From Deltaproteobacteria bacterium (GTDB lineage Bacteria; UBA10199; JADGCS01), in NCBI GenBank assembly GCA_015228875.1, contig JADGCS010000006.1, forward strand, positions 1 to 64,000: 64,000 nucleotides of DNA. Direction: 5' to 3'. The notes beneath the pieces are model-generated. The model worked only from the letters and a program-made list of their open reading frames with translations. It was not told the origin of the DNA and did not search any database. Both the position numbers and the translations under genes were made by a program. Position 1 is the stretch's first letter, and each line of letters opens with the position of its first letter. This document shows positions 5,974-13,311 of this stretch, one piece after another.

Positions 5974-7045
5974 TATAAAAAGAATCCCGTTGATAAGGGA
6001 CACACCCTGATTTCTTTATGGCCCCTGCAAGATCCTCAGGTGTGAGATGCCCCGTGTTACTGCACCCTGCAAGACTGACCACATGCTCTTCGAGCATGAC
6101 CGAACCGATATCATCCGCCCCGTAGTGCAGGGCCATCTGCGCTGTTTTAATCCCCTGTGTGAGGCTGGATGCCTGAATGTGCTTAAAGTTGTCGAGGTAG
6201 AGACGGGCAATGGAAATGAGTTTTAAATAATCATACGGTGTGGACAGGATGACGTCCTCGTTGTTTTTTAATCGCGGGTGAAGCGCCGTGTTTTCGGGCT
6301 GAAATGTCCATGGTATAAACGAGATAAAACCCTGTGTCTTGTCCTGCAACTCCCTTAATTTTCTGAGATGTTCTATCCGGTCCGGCCACCTTTCGACATG
6401 ACCCATCATCATTGTCGCGGTGGTCTTTAAACCGAGTGTGTGGGCTGTCTGCATGACATCAAGCCACTGCGTGGCGGTACATTTGTTCATCGAGATGCGG
6501 TCGCGGATTTTGTCCACCAGTATTTCGGCCCCCCCGCCCGGGATGGAGGCAAGTCCCCTGTCCATCAGGCGATTAATGACCTCGCTGATACTTAAATGAG
6601 AGACCTGTGCTGCATGGTGAATCTCTGGAGGTGAAAAGGCGTGGATGTGAATTTTATGATGATTGTGAATATGCCCCACCAGGTTTTCCAGGTCGGTGAT
6701 GGTGTAATCGGGGTGATTCCCTCCCTGCAACAGAACCCTTGTGCCCCCTTTTTTAAGGGTGTCCATGATTTTTTTGTCAATCGCCTCGTAAGATATTTCA
6801 TAGGCCTCTTTGTGGCCCTTGGGTCTGTAAAATGCGCAGAAAAGGCATGTTGACTTGCAGATATTGGTGTAATTGATGTTCCGGTCGATCAGATAGGCAA
6901 CACGGTTTTTGTTTTGCGCCCTGTTTTTTTTGTCGGCGTATCCTGCCAGTTTAAGGATGTCCCCGTTTTCTGCCAGGGCGAGTGCCTCGTCTTCGGAGAG
7001 GCGTCCTCCTGCATCTGCTTTAAAATAAATATTGTCCAATGACAT
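5960..7045 (-). CDS. mqnC: Cyclic dehypoxanthinyl futalosine synthase MqnC (radical SAM)
   Basis: MqnC cyclises dehypoxanthine futalosine in the alternative menaquinone pathway. The 361-residue protein has the radical-SAM cysteine motif CKSTCLFC (CX3CX2C) after INYTNI, followed by AFYRPKG, GGNHPDY, FSPPEI and SIPGGGAEIL, and late QASSLTQG and GADDIGSVMLEE, typical of MqnC rather than MqnE. It follows mqnA by 28 bp and overlaps mqnX. Its C-terminal NEIS and stop codon are set by repeat fragment B3, so the final residues may differ from the ancestral protein. Confidence 0.93.
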   Translation of the reverse strand: MSLDNIYFKADAGGRLSEDEALALAENGDILKLAGYADKKNRAQNKNRVAYLIDRNINYTNICKSTCLFCAFYRPKGHKEAYEISYEAIDKKIMDTLKKGGTRVLLQGGNHPDYTITDLENLVGHIHNHHKIHIHAFSPPEIHHAAQVSHLSISEVINRLMDRGLASIPGGGAEILVDKIRDRISMNKCTATQWLDVMQTAHTLGLKTTATMMMGHVERWPDRIEHLRKLRELQDKTQGFISFIPWTFQPENTALHPRLKNNEDVILSTPYDYLKLISIARLYLDNFKHIQASSLTQGIKTAQMALHYGADDIGSVMLEEHVVSLAGCSNTGHLTPEDLAGAIKKSGCVPYQRDSFYNEIS

Positions 7046-7073
7046 GGCGGATAGCTTTGGGTTTTAAGAAGTA

Positions 7074-7835
7074 TCAGGCCACTTTTAATTTGCGCGGCTC
7101 GCTGTACTGGTACTCTTTAAGATAGTCCTTGTAGAGTCTTAACCCGTCTTTAATAGCGGGGGTGGGTTCGTAGATGATGCTGTTTGTCAGGTAGTCGTTG
7201 ACCAAGCCCCTTTGCTCCTTGTTAAAGGTGGAGCTGATATGATCGATGTGGGCGAGGCCTGCTGTTTTTGCATTTTTTAAGACGGCGATTTCGGCAGGTG
7301 TCAATGCGCGTTGTGATGCCCACGAGGCGAACATAAAACCCGCGCCTGTGTTTTGTTTCCAGACCGAGCCGATATCCCAGAACTTGTAGGGGAGACTGCT
7401 GTTAATTTCTGAAAAGAGGACTTTGTCTCCAATCAAAAGTTGGGCATCTGCCATTTCACGGTTATCGTAATGAAAGAACTCAAGGTCATAGAGACTGACG
7501 CCGTAAAACTTTTTTAGAATTATTTTTGCAAGGTACACGGATGAGAGTGATTCTTTGTCCATGTATATAGATTGAATCTGGCTTAAGTTTTCGATGTAGG
7601 AGCGGGTGTAAAAACCCACACTGCCCACATCACCGTCACAGGCGATGATGCCGGCATCGGGGTGCATGCGCAATTTGTGTTTAATGATACTGTAAAGCGG
7701 GAGCAGGGCGCAGTCGACGGTGCCATTAAGCAGTGCCGCCGCAAGTTCTGAGGGATACATTTTGATGATCTGGTTATTCTCCAAAAAATAACTGAGCGGA
7801 AGAGCATTGATATAAGGTACGATTCCAATCTTCAT
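7074..7835 (-). CDS. mqnA: Chorismate dehydratase MqnA
   Basis: MqnA dehydrates chorismate to 3-[(1-carboxyvinyl)oxy]benzoate, the first step of the futalosine pathway. The 253-residue protein has a periplasmic-binding-protein-like fold and starts MKIGIVPYINALPLSYFL, with DCALLPLYS, SVGFYTRS and LLIGDKVLF in the expected order. A ribosome site (AGGAAAT) precedes the ATG at 7835. It is the first gene of the mqnA-mqnC-mqnX operon; mqnE, mqnB/mtnN and mqnD are not in the window. Confidence 0.92.
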   Translation of the reverse strand: MKIGIVPYINALPLSYFLENNQIIKMYPSELAAALLNGTVDCALLPLYSIIKHKLRMHPDAGIIACDGDVGSVGFYTRSYIENLSQIQSIYMDKESLSSVYLAKIILKKFYGVSLYDLEFFHYDNREMADAQLLIGDKVLFSEINSSLPYKFWDIGSVWKQNTGAGFMFASWASQRALTPAEIAVLKNAKTAGLAHIDHISSTFNKEQRGLVNDYLTNSIIYEPTPAIKDGLRLYKDYLKEYQYSEPRKLKVA

Positions 7836-7888
7836 AAGATTTCCTCCAAAAAAGTTTTTTATGATTAACCCTTACTCCAATATCCAGG

Positions 7889-7969
7889 AATTTCAAAGTT
7901 GACAGAACGCGGGTGCAGTCCTCGCAAAATGAAGGAATTCAACCGCGTCAAAGTCAAGTTAGTAACTTG
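7889..7969 (+). repeat. Palindromic repeat family A, copy A2 (81 nt)
   Basis: Full-length copy in the mqnA upstream region. With G1 it forms the left flank of the second toxin-antitoxin locus. The 436-bp stretch 7836-8272 holds A2, G1 and a promoter but no gene I can support. Confidence 0.9.
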
Positions 7970-8061
7970 AAAAACTTATCGCCGTGCAGTTTAAAAAGTT
8001 GCCTGAAATTTTTGAGGTTTTGGTTAAACCATAACCTTTTGTGACTACTACAGTTTTTTAA

Positions 8062-8112
8062 TATTTCCGTCAATAAGTGGTACTTGGCTGGCAGGGCCTT
8101 GCAGAGAACGCC
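8062..8112 (+). repeat. Repeat family G, copy G1
   Basis: About 51 bp (TATTTCCGTCAATAAG, then GGTACTT, GCTGGCAGGG and GCAGAGAACGCC) recur at 9036-9086 in the same orientation with a few substitutions. Confidence 0.8.
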
Positions 8113-8238
8113 TGTTTTCTGGCTGTGCCCATGAATATACAACCCAGGAGCGAGATTTATGGCAAGGTCTTCGAACATTTTATCTTTACAGAACTGAGTG
8201 CCTACAAATATGTCGCTCACCCGTTAAATTTTTAACCC

Positions 8239-8266
8239 TTGAAAAATATAACAGTATTGTTATACA
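8239..8266 (+). promoter_or_regulatory. Promoter and operator of the second toxin-antitoxin operon
   Basis: TTGAAA (8239-8244) and TATACA (8261-8266), 16 bp apart, end 6 bp before the toxin ATG, so the message would be nearly leaderless. A perfect inverted repeat TATAACA-GTAT-TGTTATA (8247-8264) fills the spacer and -10, the expected position for antitoxin autorepression. Confidence 0.65.
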
Positions 8267-8272
8267 ATAAGC

Positions 8273-8590
8273 ATGAAGACATTGATACTGCCGCAGGCCG
8301 CCAAGGCTGTTGAAAAAGAACCCTTTGAATTAAAGCAAAGCGTCTTTGGAGTCTTGGAGAGACTCTCTGACGGTGAAGAAATCGGGATGCCGTTATGCAG
8401 ATCCCTTTCGACAATAATGAGGGGATTGTATGAATTGCGGTTTTCATATCAAGCCGGCGAATATAGAGTTTTTTATTACATCAAGGTTGGAGAAGCCATT
8501 TATGTGGTTCACGCGATGAAAAAGAAATCTCGAAAGATAGACACCAAAACGATCATGTTACTTAAAAACAGGATAAGGAGTCTGCCATGA
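8273..8590 (+). CDS. RelE/GP49-family toxin
   Basis: The 105-residue protein resembles the phage-derived Gp49-like (HigB2/RelE-like) group: MRGLYELRFSYQAGEYRVFYY is the conserved core strand pair with the basic and Tyr residues used for mRNA cleavage, followed by VVHAMKKKSRK. It should inhibit translation and be neutralised by the XRE protein encoded next, whose start overlaps its stop by 4 bp (ATGA). The promoter abuts its start. The locus is flanked on both sides by repeats A and G in direct orientation. Confidence 0.8.
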   Translation: MKTLILPQAAKAVEKEPFELKQSVFGVLERLSDGEEIGMPLCRSLSTIMRGLYELRFSYQAGEYRVFYYIKVGEAIYVVHAMKKKSRKIDTKTIMLLKNRIRSLP

Positions 8591-8886
8591 AAAGAAAAAA
8601 TGCATTGTTAACCCTTGATCAGTTTGGTTCGGATATTGGCTTGTCAGAAATTGATAAAAAGATGATCAGGCAAAAAAACAAAATCATCACATTTCTAAAA
8701 AACCTTCGTCTAAAAAAGAATATTTCACAAAAACAGCTCGCCAAGAAACTCGGCACTGCACAACCGGCGATAGCCAGAATGGAGGCCGGTCATGTCGGTA
8801 GTGTGAGTTTTGATTTTCTTGTGCGTGTCGGTATTATGCTTGGGGTGACGATCACGATGGTGGGGGAGCGCATGAAGGCCGCTTAG
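8587..8886 (+). CDS. XRE-family antitoxin
   Basis: The 99-residue partner of the toxin has an HTH domain at residues 36-90 (LRLKKNISQKQLAKKLGTAQPAIARMEAG), preceded by an N-terminal arm that probably contacts the toxin. Antitoxins of this HigA-like group bind and repress their operon; the inverted repeat at 8247-8264 is the candidate target. It is translationally coupled to the toxin. Confidence 0.82.
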   Translation: MKRKNALLTLDQFGSDIGLSEIDKKMIRQKNKIITFLKNLRLKKNISQKQLAKKLGTAQPAIARMEAGHVGSVSFDFLVRVGIMLGVTITMVGERMKAA

Positions 8887-8901
8887 ATTAAATGTCCATG
8901 G

Positions 8902-9035
8902 ACTTTCAAAGTTGACAGAGCGCGGGCCATGTTCCGTACGGAACATGGCGGGTGCATTCCTCGAATAACGGAGGAACTCAATCGTGTCCCCCAAGGGGAT
9001 TTCCTTCGGGGCATAAAAGTCAAGTTACTAACTTG
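8902..9035 (+). repeat. Repeat A3, enlarged family A copy with two inserted modules (134 nt)
   Basis: The base unit is interrupted after GCGCGGG by a perfect 22-bp palindrome at 8927-8948 (half-site CCATGTTCCGT) and after the GCGT position by a CCCCAAGGGG...CCTTCGGGG hairpin also found in A4. It lies 15 bp after the antitoxin stop. Confidence 0.88.
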
Positions 9036-9086
9036 TATTTCCGTCAATAAGCGGTACTTTGCTGGCAGGGTTTTGCAGAGAACGCC
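9036..9086 (+). repeat. Repeat family G, copy G2
   Basis: Directly abuts the end of A3 and matches G1 (8062-8112) in the same orientation. Confidence 0.8.
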
Positions 9087-9170
9087 CTTAAGGGCCACGT
9101 GGCAGGTCTTGCTTATGAATTCACATGCTGCTTAAGGATGACAATCAGGAAAATTTATTCGGGACATAAT

Positions 9171-9314
9171 TTAGAGAACATTTTCCAAGACCAGAAATGT
9201 TTCGGTCTGTCCCAATCCCGGGATTTTTCTTAGGTGATTAAGCAACAAATGGTTGAGGTCGTTCATGTCCCTTAATCTGAATTTAAGCATAATGTCGTGT
9301 CGGCCTTCGCAAGC
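9171..9314 (-). pseudogene. Remnant of an Lrp/AsnC-family regulator (C-terminal ligand-binding domain)
   Basis: Translating the minus strand upstream of a TAA at 9171-9173 gives about 45 residues, including HDIMLKFRLRDMNDLNHLLL, then KIPGLGQTETFLVLENVL. This matches the end of the RAM/AsnC domain, where the consensus has YDlllkvr-D...LPGVxxTxTxivLxxVk. An in-frame TGA at 9315-9317 cuts off everything upstream and no HTH domain is found. The remaining stretch 9318-9530 carries no gene I can support. Confidence 0.7.
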
Positions 9315-9530
9315 TCATGCCTCAACCACCGGCTAATCGCTAAAAAAACCCTCCGGGTTTCACCAAGCCCCCCCAACCTCATGGACTCATCAAAATAACC
9401 TAAAATCACAGCCCCCATCTTCTGGTTTTTGGAAATATAAAAAAAATTTGCCTACGATGCCCTGGGCAACACCATCAGACCAGCAAGGTGGATCGCAGAT
9501 GATGCCCAGGTTGGCTTCTCGGCGGTAAAA

Positions 9531-10745
9531 TCACGGCTTAAATAGATAAATCAGCACCGCGATGACTGTGATGATCACGAAGGTTCCAAAAACGAGCAGG
9601 ATGGTTTCTGAGGCGGTGAGCTTTTTGCCCTTGTTCTTTTGGGGTGCTGGGGCAGGCGTGTCTTCGGTTTTTTGGGGTTCTTCTTTTTCGAGGTCCTGTT
9701 TTTTTTCTGCCGGGTCTTCTTTTTTATCTTTTTCTTTTGTTTGTTTTGTTGCGTTTTGATCTTTTGTTTCTGTGTTTGTGTTGTCTTTTGGTTTTTCTTC
9801 GGGGAGATTTTTATTTTTGGGTTCCTGTTTATTGTCCTCCGCTGACACTGTGGGGTCTTTCGCTTCGGGTTTTGTTTCTTTGTTTTCGGGGTCTGTTTGC
9901 GTCTTGTTTTTAAATTTGCTGAGGTCGAACGAGGCGGTGTCCTCGAATTTTTTCTCCTTGATTTTTTCTTCTTCGATCGTGCGGCTGATCACGCTGATGT
10001 CGAACTCCTGCGGGTTTTTAAAGATGGTCTTGATGGTGCCAAAGACAATCTCGTCCCCGTCTTTGATGGAGGCTTCTTCCACTTTTCGGCCGTTGACAAA
10101 TGTTCTGTTTTTGCTGCCAAGGTCCTTGATGACAAAGCTGCCCCATTTCATGGAGAGGACGGCATGTTTGCGGCTGATGACTGCCGAGTTGAGTGAGAGA
10201 TGACATTCGGGGTCGCGTCCAATGATCAGGTCTTCTGTGTTGTCTTCGAAGATGGCCTTTTTATCCTTGAATTCTTCGCTCACGACCGTGAGGCAGGGCT
10301 GTTTGTCCTGATCCAACGCACCCAGCACCTTTTTGATCATGCTGATCTCTACCATGTCGGGCTTGTCTTTGCTGACTTTGGTGTCTTCAGGGTCCGGTTT
10401 GACAATGGCTGGGGGTTTTTCCGGGGAGGGGGTGTCCGTTGGTTGATTTGAAAAACTAAACTTGAGTTCAAACTCTTCGATCCTGACTGTATCAGAAGTT
10501 TGAAAGGGGATTTTTTCGTTCTTTTGTATCTTTTGGTTATTGATGTTTGTCCCGTTGCCGCTGTTTAAGTCTTCCACTTCCAATACATCCTTGTCGACAG
10601 AAATTTTTGCGTGCCGGCGTGAAACAGACCCGGATGCAAGAACCACATCGCAATTCTGCTGACGGCCGATGAAAATGGTCTGCTGGGTGAGCTTGTAGGA
10701 TTTTTGTTCTTTGGTGTTGCGGTTTGTGACAAGGATTTCCAGCAT
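9531..10745 (-). CDS. Tail-anchored protein with two FHA domains
   Basis: FHA domains bind phosphothreonine peptides. The 404-residue protein has one at about 5-100 (IGRQQNCDVVL, SVSRRHAKI, NSGNGTNIN) and a second at about 155-260 (IGRDPECHLSL, ISRKHAVL, GSKNRTFVNG), both with the Arg, Ser-x-x-His and Asn binding residues. A long Lys/Glu/Pro-rich linker (about 265-375) leads to one hydrophobic helix at the extreme C-terminus (ETILLVFGTFVIITVIAVLI), so the FHA domains should face the cytoplasm. Start: ATG at 10745 rather than the TTG six bases earlier. It is last in a minus-strand operon after the TPR gene (18-bp gap). A membrane phospho-signalling scaffold is the likely role; the kinase is not in the window. 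Confidence 0.82.
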   Translation of the reverse strand: MLEILVTNRNTKEQKSYKLTQQTIFIGRQQNCDVVLASGSVSRRHAKISVDKDVLEVEDLNSGNGTNINNQKIQKNEKIPFQTSDTVRIEEFELKFSFSNQPTDTPSPEKPPAIVKPDPEDTKVSKDKPDMVEISMIKKVLGALDQDKQPCLTVVSEEFKDKKAIFEDNTEDLIIGRDPECHLSLNSAVISRKHAVLSMKWGSFVIKDLGSKNRTFVNGRKVEEASIKDGDEIVFGTIKTIFKNPQEFDISVISRTIEEEKIKEKKFEDTASFDLSKFKNKTQTDPENKETKPEAKDPTVSAEDNKQEPKNKNLPEEKPKDNTNTETKDQNATKQTKEKDKKEDPAEKKQDLEKEEPQKTEDTPAPAPQKNKGKKLTASETILLVFGTFVIITVIAVLIYLFKP

Positions 10746-10763
10746 AATCAAGACGGCCCTTTG

Positions 10764-12017
10764 TTAATGGCACCCCCCAAGTGATTTAATCAAGCCCTTT
10801 GCGGTCTCGACGTCTTCTTTATACTCGTCTGGTTTTCGTTTTACAAATTCGCAGTAAACATTTGCGGCCTCCGAGTTTTTTCCCGTCAATTGGTACATTT
10901 GACCGAGGACAAAATAGGCGCGGTAGAAGGTGGCATCGAGCGTGATGGTTTTTTTGTACCACTCTGCGGCACTGCTGAAATTTTTAAGCTGCTGGTAGTT
11001 GTAGCCGATATTAAATGTGGCCTCGGGGTAGTTGGGTTTGAGGGTCACCGCCGATTGATAGGCCCTGTTGGATTCTTGATAGGCCTCGTGCGATTGCGCG
11101 CTGCTGCCTTTTTCACTGAGCATGCTGGCGAGCTTGTAATAAGAGTATCCAATATTAAAATAGGCAAGTTCATTTGTGGGATCATCGATAATCACCTTGT
11201 TGAATTCATTGATGGCCATTGTGATGTTGTCATCCTTTAAATAATTGAGACCCATGTTAAGATGGGCGTGCGACGAATCGGGGTTGGCGACAATGGAATG
11301 GTTGAGGGCCTGCTGCGCCTTAAGCGTTTGTCCGGTCTTTGTATAAAGCTCTGCAAGGTTGTTCCATGCCTCTGCGAGGTTGGGGTCGATTTCGAGCGCC
11401 AGCTTGTAACGGATGATGGCCTTTTCGTATTCACCCAGCCTGTGATACGCCATACCAAGTTGCATGTGTGCGTAAGGGTGGTCGCTGTTGATCTGTGTGG
11501 CTTTAACAAAACACGCGGCGGCATCACTTAAGTGATCGAGGTTTTTGTCCTGCTTGTACAGATCCACATGGACAAGCCCTGCATTGTAATGCGCATCGGA
11601 GTATTTGTTGTTGTATTTTAAGGCCAGACCAAACTGTCTGAGCGCTTCTTTGTGATTTTTTAATTTAAGATAAACAATCCCAAGATGATTGTATGTTGAT
11701 GGAAATTTTTTATCGAGACTGATGGCCCTTTTGAGAACAACGATGGCATCGTCAAAGCGTCCCTTGTGCTTGTAGGCAAGACCAAGGTTGCTTAAGGCCT
11801 CGACATATTTTGGGTTGAGCTCTGTGGCGATTTTAAATTCAAAGATCGCCCTGTCGATGTCCCCCTGATAGAGGGCTGTGACCCCCTTGTTGTTGTGCTG
11901 CACGGCCCTGTCCGAGGGTTTCTCCGCCTTTTTTGCAGAGACAGCATGAGGGATCAGGCATAGGATTAAAAACAACAGGGTCAGCATGGCGGCGGTTTTG
12001 TTATTTATGGTGTGCAT
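10764..12017 (-). CDS. Secreted TPR-repeat protein
   Basis: From the ATG at 12017 the product has 417 residues: a signal peptide (AAMLTLLFLILCLIPHAVSA) and then about ten tetratricopeptide repeats, recognisable as N-x-G-x-x-Y/H-x-x-x-G-x-x-x-x-A-I units (NNKGVTALYQGDIDRAIFEF, NLGLAYKHKGRFDDAIVVL and so on). TPR solenoids mediate protein contacts; this one should be periplasmic. The frame continues upstream into repeat B4, adding MQKLMPKRVEKTFQGS, but the ATG one base after the repeat directly precedes the signal peptide. The only ribosome-site-like sequence (AAGG) lies inside B4. Confidence 0.8.
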   Translation of the reverse strand: MHTINNKTAAMLTLLFLILCLIPHAVSAKKAEKPSDRAVQHNNKGVTALYQGDIDRAIFEFKIATELNPKYVEALSNLGLAYKHKGRFDDAIVVLKRAISLDKKFPSTYNHLGIVYLKLKNHKEALRQFGLALKYNNKYSDAHYNAGLVHVDLYKQDKNLDHLSDAAACFVKATQINSDHPYAHMQLGMAYHRLGEYEKAIIRYKLALEIDPNLAEAWNNLAELYTKTGQTLKAQQALNHSIVANPDSSHAHLNMGLNYLKDDNITMAINEFNKVIIDDPTNELAYFNIGYSYYKLASMLSEKGSSAQSHEAYQESNRAYQSAVTLKPNYPEATFNIGYNYQQLKNFSSAAEWYKKTITLDATFYRAYFVLGQMYQLTGKNSEAANVYCEFVKRKPDEYKEDVETAKGLIKSLGGCH

Positions 12018-12107
12018 AGAACCTTGGAAGGTTTTTTCTACGCGTTTCGGCATCAATTTTTGCATGGTGTCCGCCCGCGTAGTGTCTTCCGCTTTATGCG
12101 GGTTATG
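12018..12107 (+). repeat. Palindromic repeat family B, copy B4 (90 nt)
   Basis: Full copy that fills nearly the whole gap between two genes of the minus-strand operon: 3 bp from the stop of the upstream gene and touching the ATG of the TPR gene, whose translation signals it therefore supplies. Confidence 0.93.
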
Positions 12108-12110
12108 GAT

Positions 12111-13199
12111 TCAAAAACATATGGGGTTATTAATCATGATTTCACCATCTCTTTTTGCTGCTGTTGTTAAATAGAGATTTTGCAGCAGGCCATCTTCGGG
12201 GACAAGTTTTAAAGCCTCGTAAGCGAGAGTGCCGGTCATCTTGGTGTTGCCGGTCATCGAGGCGGTCTCTGCTTTCATGGCCAGTTTGTAGGACTCCAAA
12301 AAACGGCCTGCCGCCAGATATTTTATTGATGATCGCTTTGTGGCAGGACTCACCAAACCCATGGCCGCAGTGGCGCTTCTCCAGTTGATTGAAAAATCAT
12401 CCTTGTTGAGTTTGTTGATGAGCGCCATCATAAAATTGACACGGGCAAGATGGAGTGCTGCATTATCGTACCGTTGATAACTCTCTTTGAGGGCGTTTTC
12501 AAACCACAGCGAGGCCAGATCCAGCGCTGTGAGGTCGTACTGCATGGAGAACTCAAGCCCCTTGCCAAAGAGAACAAAGGCCTGCATGGAAGGTGAGGAG
12601 ATGTAGGTCTTGTTGATTGTGCTCGTGACACCGGCGCGTTTTAACGCGATGGCCAGATGGTTTTTGACAAGATCTATAAAAGCATCATCGGCATTGGCGT
12701 CAAGTTCTTCTGCAGGGGACAGCATCTGATCTTTTTTCGAGTCGTAAATATTGATGATGACCCTTATTGTGCCCCTGTAGGTTCGTTGATACGTTCCAAA
12801 GACAACGTAACTGGCAGATAGTTTTTGTGCCAGTTTTTGTGCGGTCTCTTTTTGCGCGAGAATCTGACCCGTCATGTTTTCGTTATTGATAAAATTAAAA
12901 CTCACAAAGGGGTGAATCATGTTGTCATGCGAGGCCGAGTATATGTCATACACAAGAAAGGGGATGCCGTAGAACAGCGCCCTGTCTGGTTGTCCCACCG
13001 CGTTGTCAAAAAAAGGGAGCACGGCAATGCTGTTTTTTTTGTCTTTTGTCTGGTGGGCAAGAAAATTTAAAAAATTGTTGTTCATCGTTGATAAATTGGG
13101 CGAAGGATGACATTGAGCTGTCGCTAAGGGTGTGGACAGAAGGTGCAGGAAAAAAAACAGGGCAGCCAACTTTAACAAAAAGATTTTTTTTCCACACAT
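12111..13199 (-). CDS. Periplasmic protein with a TolB/CsgG-like N-terminal domain
   Basis: A signal peptide (KIFLLKLAALFFFLHLLSTPLATA) is followed by a domain with SIAVLPFFDNA and ASYVVFGTYQRTYRGTIRVIINIYD, the strand pattern of TolB-N/CsgG/FlgO-like alpha-beta domains. The C-terminal half is helical with TPR-like spacing. The 362-residue product is first of three minus-strand genes (this, TPR, double FHA) and faces the FHA-PEGA-TPR gene across 112 bp. An accessory role in the same envelope assembly is inferred; I recognise no named family. Confidence 0.6.
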   Translation of the reverse strand: MCGKKIFLLKLAALFFFLHLLSTPLATAQCHPSPNLSTMNNNFLNFLAHQTKDKKNSIAVLPFFDNAVGQPDRALFYGIPFLVYDIYSASHDNMIHPFVSFNFINNENMTGQILAQKETAQKLAQKLSASYVVFGTYQRTYRGTIRVIINIYDSKKDQMLSPAEELDANADDAFIDLVKNHLAIALKRAGVTSTINKTYISSPSMQAFVLFGKGLEFSMQYDLTALDLASLWFENALKESYQRYDNAALHLARVNFMMALINKLNKDDFSINWRSATAAMGLVSPATKRSSIKYLAAGRFLESYKLAMKAETASMTGNTKMTGTLAYEALKLVPEDGLLQNLYLTTAAKRDGEIMINNPICF

Positions 13200-13311
13200 G
13201 CCGTCAATTTAAGGCCAAAGACCGCGGCGGTCAATGATATTTTTTTGAAAATCTTTGTGATTTCTGGTAGTTAGTAGTGCCTTTGCTGTCCTGTCGGGTT
13301 TGTATAAACAC

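Noticed and set aside
7954-8220. Minus-strand open frame of 88 codons running through repeat G1 and the end of A2
   Set aside because: Half of it is repeat sequence (a similar peptide, GVLCK.LPAKY.LLTEI, arises from G2), and there is no ribosome site or family similarity.
8883-9098. Minus-strand frame over A3 and G2
   Set aside because: Made wholly of repeat sequence; no coding evidence.
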